This document shows, one piece after another, positions 1 through 7,881 of a stretch of DNA of 64,000 nucleotides (the first letter of the stretch is position 1; each line of letters starts with the position of its first letter). Location: NCBI RefSeq assembly GCF_021919345.1, contig NZ_CP089293.1, positions 2,728,001-2,792,000 of the forward strand. The letters are read 5' to 3'. Source of the DNA: Paenarthrobacter nicotinovorans (lineage in GTDB: Bacteria > Actinomycetota > Actinomycetes > Actinomycetales > Micrococcaceae). A program made the position numbers and the translations under genes. A model generated the notes under the pieces. That model ran no database searches. It was not told the DNA's origin and saw only the letters and a program-made list of their open reading frames with translations.

Positions 1-415
1 CCTCCGGTCCTTTGGATCCAAGCTGAATGAGCGCTTCAGGCAGGGCAAGGCCAGCGCGAATAGCCGAGCGCAGGTGGTCCACGACATCCGGCCACAACAA
101 GCGAAGCGCCGCACGACGCTTTCGCGCCCTCCGCCTCACGATTGCCAAGGGGGTCCAGGAACCGAACAACCCGAAGCATAGCGCGACCACCGGCGCCCTT
201 GTGATGAGGAAGAAGACCGCCATGACTGCACACCCAAAACCCCCGCAGCTGAGGAGCAAGGCAGATCCTGTGACCTTTTCAATCCCTGCTGACAAAAGCA
301 ATTGGTCCAGGCGGCGTCGTTTCTTTTTCCGTGGCCTGGCTGTCGGTTGATCCCAGGTGGACCACCAGATAAGGAAAAGCCCCAAGCCACACAGAATGCC
401 CAGGAGAGGCGGCAT
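1..415 (-). CDS. tadB: TadB-like type II secretion F-family membrane protein (5' part only)
   Basis: N-terminal fragment of about 138 codons that runs off the left window edge. The ATG lies at 413-415 and overlaps the cpaF stop codon (ATGA), so the two genes are probably translationally coupled. Visible in the translation are an N-terminal hydrophobic segment (LLGILCGLGLFLIWW), a basic stretch (RPRKKKRRR), two further hydrophobic stretches, and then WPDVVDHLRSAIRAGLALPE, which matches the start of the cytoplasmic GspF/T2SSF domain. TadB with TadC forms the inner-membrane platform of Flp (Tad) pili. It follows the cpaF ATPase, the usual gene order. The C-terminal half lies outside the window, so completeness cannot be judged. 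Confidence 0.85.
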   Translation of the reverse strand, partial: MPPLLGILCGLGLFLIWWSTWDQPTARPRKKKRRRLDQLLLSAGIEKVTGSALLLSCGGFGCAVMAVFFLITRAPVVALCFGLFGSWTPLAIVRRRARKRRAALRLLWPDVVDHLRSAIRAGLALPEALIQLGSKGPE

Positions 416-1638
416 CAGTTCACCTCCAACAGCGCGGAGACGTCGAAGCCTGCGCGGGCAAACTTTTCCGCAGCGGGCATCGCGTTGGGCCTCGGCTGCA
501 GTTGGCCTGCTGACATCCCAAAGACAGTGGAGGATTCGATGATCCCGTTTTCAACCCTCCGCCCCAAAGCGAGGACCTCCGTTATCTGCCTTTTCCCTGT
601 CGGATGCCTGCCGCAATGCACCACCAGATCAATGCACGACGCCACTGTGGGGACCACAAAGGCACTGGCAATGTTGGCTCCGGCGAGAAGGGGCAATGTG
701 CAGATCTTGGTTACGGCGTCGTGGGCAGAATTGGCATGCACAGTGCACATACCGGGAAGCCCGGAGTTGAGGGCGATGAGCATGTCCAGGCTTTCGGCTT
801 CGCGGACTTCGCCCACAATGAGCCTGTCCGGCCGCATTCGAAGGGCTTCCTTGACGAGCCGCCGCAAAGGGATTTCGCCCTCACCCTCCAGATTCGGTTG
901 ACGGCACTGAAGTCCTATGACATCCCGTAAGGGAAGCTGGAGTTCAAAGATTTCCTCCACAGTGATGACCCGCTCGCGTGAACCTATGTGCGCTCCCAGG
1001 CAATTGAGAAGGGTGGTCTTTCCCGCCTGCGTGGCGCCGGAGACAAGAATGTTGAGGCCGCTCGCTACTGCCGCGCCCAGGAACCTCGCAGCTTGTGGTG
1101 TCAGGCTGCCGAGCTCTACCAAGTGCTCCAGGCGGCTGGCGCGCGCGGTGAACTTCCTGATGTTCACCGCCCAGTGCCTCCGGGTGATGTCCGGGATTGC
1201 CACATGCAGCCTCGAACCGTCCGGAAGTGCGGCGTCCACGAAGGGCGATGACAAGTCCAGTCGTCGTCCGGAAGTCTTAAGCATTCTCTCTACCAGGTCC
1301 CGGACCTGCTGCTCAGTGAGGCTGATCGTAGTCAGCTCGGATTCACCATTTCGGGCCACGTAGACCTCGTGGGGAGCATTGATCCAAAGCTCCTCGATCG
1401 ACTCATCGTCCAGAAACGGCTGCAATGGCCCGAACCCCGCGACAGCGTCGTAAATCAGACGACGCGCCGACTCGAGGTGACCCAAGGGAGGAAGCGGAGC
1501 GAGGAGGGCCCGTTCGTCGTAGTCGTTGACTGCCGCGTCCACCAGGCTTCGGACATCACCAGCCTGTTCCAGTGGATCCAGGCCACGACGCCGGATGAGC
1601 TCCCTGACCTCCCCCTCGACGATCCTTACAGCATCCAC
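415..1638 (-). CDS. cpaF: CpaF/TadA family secretion ATPase of the Flp pilus
   Basis: Hexameric VirB11/GspE-type ATPase (407 aa) expected to power Flp pilus assembly at the inner face of the membrane. From the GTG start, the N-terminal domain is followed by a Walker A loop GATQAGKT near residues 201-208, an acidic box TVEEIFEL, a Walker B region (RPDRLIVGEVR near 270-280) and the conserved VHANS segment near 300. The reading frame is open to 1785, but the GTG at 1638 has a GGGGGA ribosome-binding site five bases upstream, and the extra N-terminal 49 residues look non-native, so 1638 is preferred. tadB follows with a 4-base overlap. No cpaE/ssd or cpaB gene lies directly upstream; related genes sit at 35-37 kb. 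Confidence 0.9.
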   Translation of the reverse strand: MDAVRIVEGEVRELIRRRGLDPLEQAGDVRSLVDAAVNDYDERALLAPLPPLGHLESARRLIYDAVAGFGPLQPFLDDESIEELWINAPHEVYVARNGESELTTISLTEQQVRDLVERMLKTSGRRLDLSSPFVDAALPDGSRLHVAIPDITRRHWAVNIRKFTARASRLEHLVELGSLTPQAARFLGAAVASGLNILVSGATQAGKTTLLNCLGAHIGSRERVITVEEIFELQLPLRDVIGLQCRQPNLEGEGEIPLRRLVKEALRMRPDRLIVGEVREAESLDMLIALNSGLPGMCTVHANSAHDAVTKICTLPLLAGANIASAFVVPTVASCIDLVVHCGRHPTGKRQITEVLALGRRVENGIIESSTVFGMSAGQLQPRPNAMPAAEKFARAGFDVSALLEVN

Positions 1639-1917
1639 AGCTCTCCCCCGATGGTCACGATTGCGTAAACGAGAGGCGCATCTCGAGTGACTTACGCTAA
1701 GCGAGCCCAAGGTCCGCCTCAAGTCAGTCCGGACGGCATGTGGATAACTTGGGATCACTGGTCCCGGGGGCATCGTGAATCCCACTAGTCACTCCTGTTT
1801 CAGAATGTTAGGGTAAAGCCCGTTAGGAGCTGGCCTTTGGTCTCACGCGCAGGCGCCCCGGAGCTTGTCCCTAAGCCACACCATGCACCGCTGAGCCGCG
1901 GTACAGGGCCGGATGTG

Positions 1918-4662
1918 ATGATGAAACGTAAATTTTTGGACCCGGTCGGACGCATCCCCATGGTGCGGGCAGGGCTGGCGCTCACCGTCGCCCTTACGGC
2001 AGGCAGTTTCCTTTGCGCGCCCGCATGGGCACAGACATCCGGTCCGCAGCCGGCGCCCACTTCTGAGGCTCCTGGCGGCGGATCATCTCAGGGCCCCCAG
2101 CCGGCTGGGAATGGCCCGGCTTCACCTCCGGTTGAAAGCACACCACGGCAAGGAAAGCTCCCTGACCAGCAAGCGCCGATCACCGGCGTCGAACTTACAC
2201 CCGGTGTAGCGTCCCAACCTGCGCCTGACCCGGCCGGCAAAGCCGAAGCGCAGGCCACAAAACCCAAGTCCATGCCTGGTGACGCACCCGACGCCGAGAG
2301 TATGAAGGCCGCCATGCGCGCCGCCATCCCGGCCGGCGGCGCGGAAATGGGCCAGCGCTCCCCGAGGGTCGTGACGAACAAACAGGATAAAGAGGCGGCG
2401 GCACCGGCCCGAGGCAAGGCCGTAGGAGCAGCGGTCAAGGCCACGGTACCGATGGCGGCAGACACAGGCCACTGGCGGCCCACCATTGGAATCCAAGGGC
2501 AGGACGTGAGCGCACACCAGGGCAACGTCGACTGGCAAAGCCAATGGAGCCAAGGCTCCCGGTGGGCCTACGTCAAGGCTTCCGAGGGAAACTACTACCT
2601 CAACGAGAACTACACCCAGCAATACAACGGTTCACGGAATGTTGGCATGGTTCGCGGCGCGTATCACTTCGCCATCCCGAACTGGTCATCCGGAGCAGAC
2701 CAAGCCAGGTACTTCGTAGCGAATGGAGGTGGCTGGTCGGCCGACGGCTACACTCTTCCTCCGGTGCTTGACATTGAGTACAACCCCTACGCGGGCCGGA
2801 CCATCAACGGCTTCTATTTCGGCAACACGTGCTACGACATGTCCAAGGCCCAACTGGGTCAGTGGGCTGCCGACTTCGGCAACACCGTCAAGGCCTTGAC
2901 CGGTCGATTCCCCGTCATCTACAGCACGACCGACTGGTGGAATACCTGCGTAGGCAACAGCACCTTTGGGAGCTACCCGTTGTGGATTGCTTCCTATTGG
3001 AACAATCCCACCAATTCGCCGGGCTCGCTGCCGGCCAGTTGGAACGACTACTCAATGTGGCAGTACAGCAGCACGGGCCCCTTCGAAGGCGACTCGAACA
3101 TCTTCAACGGCACCTTTGATGAGCTCCGTACCTTTGCCCGGGGTGTTCCGACCCCTTCGAATCCCTCCATCCGTTCCGGAGCGGATGTGCTTGCGGTGAT
3201 GCCTTCGGGACGACTCGATAATTTTCCAGCCGACGGCCAGGGACGTATCTCCGGGCCCGTGACCATCGGCTCCGGCTGGGGCAACGCCCTCTCCGTCCAC
3301 GTCGTTGACTGGAACCAGGACGGAGTCCAGGACATCCTGGCCCAATGGGCCGACGGAACACTCCAGGTTTTCCGCGGCACTTCCGGCGGCGGCTTCAGCA
3401 CGCCCATCCAAGTGGGCAGCGGCTGGCAGGAAATGTCGCTTGCCACCGGATGGTGGAACTCGAAGGATGCCTTCCCTGGAGTCATTGGCCAGGACGGCAG
3501 CGGCAACCTGTACCGATACCAGAACGCCTCGGGCGGTGCTCTGGGCGGCGGTGTCCTGATAGGTACCGGATTCAGTGGGCACCAGTTCAATCTCCTGGAC
3601 TTTGACGGCGATGGCAGCCAGGACCTCGTCTCCAGAACAGGCGACGGAACGATGCGGTTGTTCCGCAGCAACGGGCTCGGGTCCTTCCTTACAGAGCCGG
3701 CACGGGTCATCGGAAACGGATGGTCCGCCATGACTTCAGTCAGCTCCGCAGCGGGCTTCAACGGCTCCGGCTCGCAAGGACTGCAGGCACGTGCCGCCAA
3801 CGGCGATCTCTACTATTACCCTGCGGTGAACGGCTCGTGGGGTAACCGCTTCCTCACTGGTCTCGGCTGGAACGATGCCCTGCTCATTGGTGGTGCCCCG
3901 GTCAACGTCGAGGCAACACTGGGCGTGGATGAACCCGATGTCCTTGCCATCCGGCAGGACGGCAATCTTTACCGGTATGCGGGCTCAGGTTCCGGCGGAC
4001 TCACCTCTCCCGAACTGATCGGGAAACAATGGACGGGATTGAAGGCGGGCTTCCTGACTGATTGGAATGGCGACGGCGCATTGGACATCCTTGCCCAGTG
4101 GAGTGACGGCCGGCTGACACTCTACCCGGGCTTCAAGGGGGCCGGCTTCGGCTCTCCCATCAGTCTGGGTACAGGCTGGCAGGACTGGACGCTGACCGTC
4201 GGGACGTGGAAGAAGTCCGATCCCCGGCCAAGCATTGTGGGATACGACCCCGCAGGCCGGTTGTTCCAGATCGGCAATCCATCAGGCGGGGCACTTGGAA
4301 CGCGCACCCAGATCGGGACCGGCTGGTCAGGCCTGGACATAGTCCAGATGGATTTCGACAAGGACTCAAACGCCGATCTCCTGGCTAAAACCGCTTCGGG
4401 AGACCTCATGCTTTACCGGTCGACCGGTACCGGGAGTTTCATCCCGGAAGCTCCGGCAACCATCGGTACAGGGTGGAATGTCATTAACAGCTTTGGCGCA
4501 ATCCGAGGATTTGCTGGAGCGGGTTCAACCGGCATCATAGGTCGAACAACTGGCGGGGAGCTCCGCTATTACCCCGTTGGGCAAAACCGTGCATGGGGTC
4601 CAACCAGCGTCATCGGATCCGGCTGGACAGGGCTGAAGATCCTCTCCCCCGCATCCAGGTAG
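1918..4662 (+). CDS. Secreted GH25 lysozyme (N-acetylmuramidase) with FG-GAP/VCBS repeats
   Basis: Predicted cell-wall hydrolase cleaving MurNAc-GlcNAc bonds. The 914-residue protein has a signal peptide (MMKRKF, hydrophobic core GLALTVALTAGSFL, cleavage near APAWA-Q), a long Pro/Ala/Gly-rich linker to about residue 185, then a GH25 domain at about 190-400. GH25 hallmarks are GQDVSAHQGNVDW (Asp near 196), YVKASEG (Glu near 223) and VLDIEY (Asp/Glu near 285-287). The C-terminal half carries FG-GAP-like repeats such as DGVQDILAQWADG and DGALDILAQWSDG, probably a propeller that binds wall polymer. The start is one of two adjacent ATGs at 1918 and 1921, behind a weak AGGG; the open frame extends to 1837 without a better site. 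A hairpin terminator follows. It is transcribed divergently from cpaF. Confidence 0.88.
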   Translation: MMKRKFLDPVGRIPMVRAGLALTVALTAGSFLCAPAWAQTSGPQPAPTSEAPGGGSSQGPQPAGNGPASPPVESTPRQGKLPDQQAPITGVELTPGVASQPAPDPAGKAEAQATKPKSMPGDAPDAESMKAAMRAAIPAGGAEMGQRSPRVVTNKQDKEAAAPARGKAVGAAVKATVPMAADTGHWRPTIGIQGQDVSAHQGNVDWQSQWSQGSRWAYVKASEGNYYLNENYTQQYNGSRNVGMVRGAYHFAIPNWSSGADQARYFVANGGGWSADGYTLPPVLDIEYNPYAGRTINGFYFGNTCYDMSKAQLGQWAADFGNTVKALTGRFPVIYSTTDWWNTCVGNSTFGSYPLWIASYWNNPTNSPGSLPASWNDYSMWQYSSTGPFEGDSNIFNGTFDELRTFARGVPTPSNPSIRSGADVLAVMPSGRLDNFPADGQGRISGPVTIGSGWGNALSVHVVDWNQDGVQDILAQWADGTLQVFRGTSGGGFSTPIQVGSGWQEMSLATGWWNSKDAFPGVIGQDGSGNLYRYQNASGGALGGGVLIGTGFSGHQFNLLDFDGDGSQDLVSRTGDGTMRLFRSNGLGSFLTEPARVIGNGWSAMTSVSSAAGFNGSGSQGLQARAANGDLYYYPAVNGSWGNRFLTGLGWNDALLIGGAPVNVEATLGVDEPDVLAIRQDGNLYRYAGSGSGGLTSPELIGKQWTGLKAGFLTDWNGDGALDILAQWSDGRLTLYPGFKGAGFGSPISLGTGWQDWTLTVGTWKKSDPRPSIVGYDPAGRLFQIGNPSGGALGTRTQIGTGWSGLDIVQMDFDKDSNADLLAKTASGDLMLYRSTGTGSFIPEAPATIGTGWNVINSFGAIRGFAGAGSTGIIGRTTGGELRYYPVGQNRAWGPTSVIGSGWTGLKILSPASR
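3202..4650 (+). repeat. FG-GAP/VCBS-type repeats within the lysozyme gene
   Basis: Degenerate protein repeats. Blocks of the form (W/D)NxDGxxDILAxxxDGxLxLxxG alternate with blocks ending in GTGW or GSGW. Examples start near 3308, 3599, 4066 and 4357. The same repeat family forms the C-terminus of the surface protein ending at 10976. Confidence 0.75.
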
Positions 4663-4692
4663 CGCCAGGCAGCCAACAAACGTCGACTGGCG

Positions 4693-4740
4693 AAGGGCCC
4701 GCAAACTCCACAACGGAGCGAGCGGGTCCTTTCTGTTTTT
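4693..4740 (+). terminator. Rho-independent terminator after the lysozyme gene
   Basis: A 10-bp stem, AAGGGCCCGC (4693-4702) pairing with GCGGGTCCTT (4722-4731) with one G-U pair, is followed by a T-rich run (TTCTGTTTTT). Confidence 0.7.
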
Positions 4741-4920
4741 CGTAGCAAAGCATCGCAAATGAAACAAATGATGTTCGCTTCATTGGATAGGCCTCATATT
4801 CCGGATTGCGTGATCTAATGAAGGTGGTCTCACGTATTGGCTGTTCAGCGCAATGGGAAACGGGCTTTGTTTGGGGGCAAACGAAGGTCACCATTCCGCA
4901 CAATCAAGGAGTGATCTTTC

Positions 4921-6267
4921 ATGGCGTTTACCGTTTCTACGGCCAAGGTCAGCATTTCCCCACCGTTGGATGTCAACCCATACATGGCGGGGTACGGGAC
5001 CCTCGACGGTGGTCGCGAGGCTACCAGCAGTGCACCTTACGAATCCCTGTGGGCCAGGGCCATAATCCTCTGGGAAAACGGCTCGCCCAACCTGATCATG
5101 AGCGTGGACATCCTGGCGCTGCCGCACTCACTCCATCAAAGCGCCCGGGCGAGAATCCTCCAGCTCGCAAACTGGAGCAACGGGGACATCCTGATCCAAT
5201 CCACCCACACACATAACGGGCCGGTGGTGGTTGATACCCTCCACCCGTTCATGTGCTACGGCCTGTCGGATTTGTCCATGGTGGAAACGTACAGCCAACA
5301 GCTCGAAGACGACCTCGTGGATGCAGCCCAAAAAGCGCTCAACAACGCCCAGACGGCAGTGACTCTCGACTACAAAGTCACCACGGCGAGTATCGCTTAC
5401 AACAGGGCAGGTCTGCCGTACCTGGAAGACACCGTTCCCGTTATCGTCGCGCGTCGGGCAAACGGCAAAGCGAGGGCGGTCATTTTCAATTACGCATGCC
5501 ACCCTGTAGCTGCCGGCATGCGCACACTCTTTGACGGTGATTTCCCGGCGGGGGCCTGCAACTACATCGAGAACAACAACACGAACTGCTTTGCGCTCTT
5601 CCTCCAGGGAGCGGCCGGAGACCAGAATCCCATGGGCGAACCCAGCTGGGAACTTCGCGACGAGTATGCCACCAAGCTGGGTTCGGCCGTCTCGATTGCC
5701 ATGCAGACCCCCGGAAGGACCATCGGCAGCCCTCTCCAGACGAGCTATCAAGAGGTACAGATTCCCCTGGACATCACGCCCACAGCCGGCAACCTGGCGG
5801 CCGTGCGCGCGGCCTACGCGTCCAGGCTGCCCAACCTGGATGGAAATCCGGCCTGGTATGGACGCCACGCCCAAGTGATGATCGGACGGATCGACAGCGG
5901 AAGCTACTCCACCTCCGTCACGTGCCCCTTCCAGGTTTGGAAATTCGGCGGCAGCCCACAACTGAAAATCGGCATAGTGGGCGGCGAACTCGTCAGTGGC
6001 TATGCAGCGTACTTCCGGTCAAAGTACGGCGGAGCCAATGGCGTCATTGTGGGCGGCTACGGCAACGAATCCTGCTACTACCTGCCCAGCGCCCAATTCC
6101 TGCCTCCCTATTCGGTGGGCGGCAGTTACGAGGGCGGATGGGATCCTGACTACCCTGGAATCGCTGGCGGATCCATGACCGTCTACGGCCACATCGGCCA
6201 CTTCCTCGGCGGTACTGGTGGCGTGGAAGCCACTGTCATCAACACTCTGAACTCAATGCTCGCCTAG
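4921..6267 (+). CDS. Neutral/alkaline ceramidase-like metallohydrolase
   Basis: 448-residue protein resembling the N-terminal catalytic domain of neutral ceramidases. Family features visible are STHTHNGP (His96, His98, predicted zinc ligands), NYACHPV (His194) and GDFPAGACNYIE. The segment LQGAAGDQNP (about 229-237) lies where true ceramidases have GDVSPN with the nucleophilic serine; here Asn replaces it, so hydrolysis of ceramide itself is doubtful. Neutral ceramidases are usually secreted, but no signal peptide is visible: the protein begins MAFTVSTAKVSISPP. The ATG at 4921 has an excellent AAGGAGTG ribosome-binding site. The gene stands alone between two hairpins. Substrate unknown; amidase or esterase activity on a lipid or sugar conjugate is possible. 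Confidence 0.75.
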   Translation: MAFTVSTAKVSISPPLDVNPYMAGYGTLDGGREATSSAPYESLWARAIILWENGSPNLIMSVDILALPHSLHQSARARILQLANWSNGDILIQSTHTHNGPVVVDTLHPFMCYGLSDLSMVETYSQQLEDDLVDAAQKALNNAQTAVTLDYKVTTASIAYNRAGLPYLEDTVPVIVARRANGKARAVIFNYACHPVAAGMRTLFDGDFPAGACNYIENNNTNCFALFLQGAAGDQNPMGEPSWELRDEYATKLGSAVSIAMQTPGRTIGSPLQTSYQEVQIPLDITPTAGNLAAVRAAYASRLPNLDGNPAWYGRHAQVMIGRIDSGSYSTSVTCPFQVWKFGGSPQLKIGIVGGELVSGYAAYFRSKYGGANGVIVGGYGNESCYYLPSAQFLPPYSVGGSYEGGWDPDYPGIAGGSMTVYGHIGHFLGGTGGVEATVINTLNSMLA

Positions 6268-6280
6268 GCAGGCATACTTC

Positions 6281-6318
6281 CGTCGAAGGCCTTGGCCAAC
6301 AAGCCAGGGCCTTCGACG
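6281..6318. terminator. Strong hairpin after the ceramidase-like gene
   Basis: CGTCGAAGGCC (6281-6291) pairs perfectly with GGCCTTCGACG (6308-6318). Five further inner pairs (TTGGC/GCCAG) leave a CAACAA loop. No U-tract follows, so it may be a weak terminator or an mRNA 3'-end stabiliser. Confidence 0.55.
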
Positions 6319-6438
6319 TACCGCAGCACGTCCTGCGGACCTCTGCCGCGCAATTCGTAGCGGTATCGATACCCAATTCGCCGGGCAATCTGTTGACCCG
6401 GCCATTCGCTCCGGACAACCATGGAGCTGGAGGCCACG

Positions 6439-7269
6439 ATGCGATTTCATAACCTTGCAGCGGTAGCAGCAGCTGTGCTGCTGCTTGCTTCGGGCTGTTC
6501 CTCAGCTCCAGGAGCAACACCTTCGAGCACTGCGCCTTCCACATCAGCCCCCACGGTCCCGACGTCACCATCACAGTCCGCGCCGCCGTCGGAAACTTCT
6601 GCTGCACCCACCAGCGGACAGGGACAAGGCGGCGGACAGGGACAAGGCAGCGGACAGGGCGCCGGCGACCCGGACGACTCCGGCCGGTTTTCCTATACCT
6701 GTGCCAGTCTGAACGCAGTCCCCGAGACCACATTCTCAAGCCTGGCGGAAGTCTGGGCCTCATCGGGTTACCTGCGGCTGGACTCCTGCACAGCCAACTA
6801 CGACGGGCCGCAGCCCTATGAGCCCACAGATGACGAGGCCCATGTCATTGCCGTCGCGGCGCCCGGAACGGACCCCGCACAAGGCCTGGACAGCTACCTG
6901 GCAGCACTGGGGCTGTGTACCCGCGTCAGCGATGATTCTGCTTCGGACATCTTCGGTGGAAGCAGCCGGCAGTTGCTGAAGGCAGCAAGCGAGCTGTGCC
7001 CCAAAGCGCCCCAGGGAAAGATCATTGCCCTATGGGCTGCGGGTGCCCGCGCTGGAGACGGTCAGCATGTAGTAGGCGACGGCGGCCTGGAACCGGGAAG
7101 ATTCCATCTCCGGAAGACCCCGCCGGATGGCTGCACTTGGAGCATCAAGGGACCAGACGGCAGCCAAAAGGCCGCTGGCGGCGCCCCGGAAGGTCAAGCC
7201 GGAATTCTTCTTGCAGAAAAAGACGTCTTAAGTAGTGACAAATGCGGAATTTGGGAGAAGATGGAGTAA
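6439..7269 (+). CDS. Lipoprotein of unknown function (first of a paralogous pair)
   Basis: 276-residue predicted lipoprotein. The signal peptide MRFHNLAAVAAAVLLLASGC has lipobox LASGC with Cys20, followed by a Ser/Thr/Pro-rich spacer and a Gly-Gln low-complexity tract GQGQGGGQGQGSGQGAG. The folded part begins with SYTCASLNAVPETTFSSLAE and contains EVWAS and YDGPQPY, which match the product of the next gene (LPEVWAN, YVGPQPQ), so the two are paralogues. A C-terminal extension of about 80 residues (FHLRKTPPDGCTWSI) is absent from the second copy and resembles small secreted all-beta modules. The start at 6439 is chosen because GGAGG lies at 6429-6433; an upstream in-frame ATG at 6421 lacks this. 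No enzymatic motif seen. Likely anchored to the outer face of the membrane. Confidence 0.7.
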   Translation: MRFHNLAAVAAAVLLLASGCSSAPGATPSSTAPSTSAPTVPTSPSQSAPPSETSAAPTSGQGQGGGQGQGSGQGAGDPDDSGRFSYTCASLNAVPETTFSSLAEVWASSGYLRLDSCTANYDGPQPYEPTDDEAHVIAVAAPGTDPAQGLDSYLAALGLCTRVSDDSASDIFGGSSRQLLKAASELCPKAPQGKIIALWAAGARAGDGQHVVGDGGLEPGRFHLRKTPPDGCTWSIKGPDGSQKAAGGAPEGQAGILLAEKDVLSSDKCGIWEKME

Positions 7270-7347
7270 TGCAGCCGGCAACGGCTGGGGCGAAAATCCA
7301 ACTGCATGCGGAGCTGGGGAGCATCCGAATGAAGTGGGGATCCCTCG

Positions 7348-7881
7348 GTGGATATGCCAAGACGCGCTGTCGTCCAGTTTGGCCTTGCCGGTCTCGTTCT
7401 TACGGGCTGCTCTGTCCAAGTCACGCAAAATGTTGAGCCATTCCGGCTGGGCGTAACGAATGCCGGCGATGCCGACACTCCTCGGCCCGAAAGACCGGAA
7501 CCGGTCAAAAGATACAAGTTTGACTGCCGCGGGGCCGATGGAAAATCGCTCGTAGTGTTGTCGAGCCTTCCTGAAGTCTGGGCCAATACCCAGTACAAGA
7601 AATTCGCCGACGTCGGCGTCAGCTATGTCGGCCCTCAGCCCCAGGTTCTGGAAGCCGAAGAAAACGCCGCAGTCAATGTTGCCATTGCCGCTGGCGCATC
7701 CGGCGCCCGGACCGATATCTGCTTGGCAATCGTCAAGGCATGTACCCGTAGCAATCCCCCGACCATCAGTACGGCGCTGTACGGGCTCGGCGGTGCACCC
7801 ATAGTCAAAGGTGCGCTGACGTTGGCCCCCATGGCCCCGCAGTCGGCAGTCCTGACCAAGTGGCTGAAGGAAGTGGCGTGA
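7348..7881 (+). CDS. Lipoprotein of unknown function (second of a paralogous pair)
   Basis: 177-residue predicted lipoprotein starting at GTG 7348 (GGGGA at 7336-7340); an ATG two codons later at 7354 is an alternative. The signal peptide is short, with LVLTGC as lipobox (Cys21). The mature domain contains FDCRGADGKSLVVLSSLPEV and SYVGPQPQ, shared in order with the preceding lipoprotein, but it lacks that protein's Gly-Gln tract and C-terminal extension. The stop codon overlaps the ATG of the next gene (TGATG), so this lipoprotein and the large surface protein are probably translationally coupled, suggesting a shared job at the cell surface. No known enzyme motif. Confidence 0.7.
   Translation: MDMPRRAVVQFGLAGLVLTGCSVQVTQNVEPFRLGVTNAGDADTPRPERPEPVKRYKFDCRGADGKSLVVLSSLPEVWANTQYKKFADVGVSYVGPQPQVLEAEENAAVNVAIAAGASGARTDICLAIVKACTRSNPPTISTALYGLGGAPIVKGALTLAPMAPQSAVLTKWLKEVA

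Noticed and set aside
1741..1749. Perfect TGTGGATAA (DnaA-box-like), with another near 37114
   Set aside because: Single isolated copies without clustering or dnaA/dnaN neighbours; not an origin.
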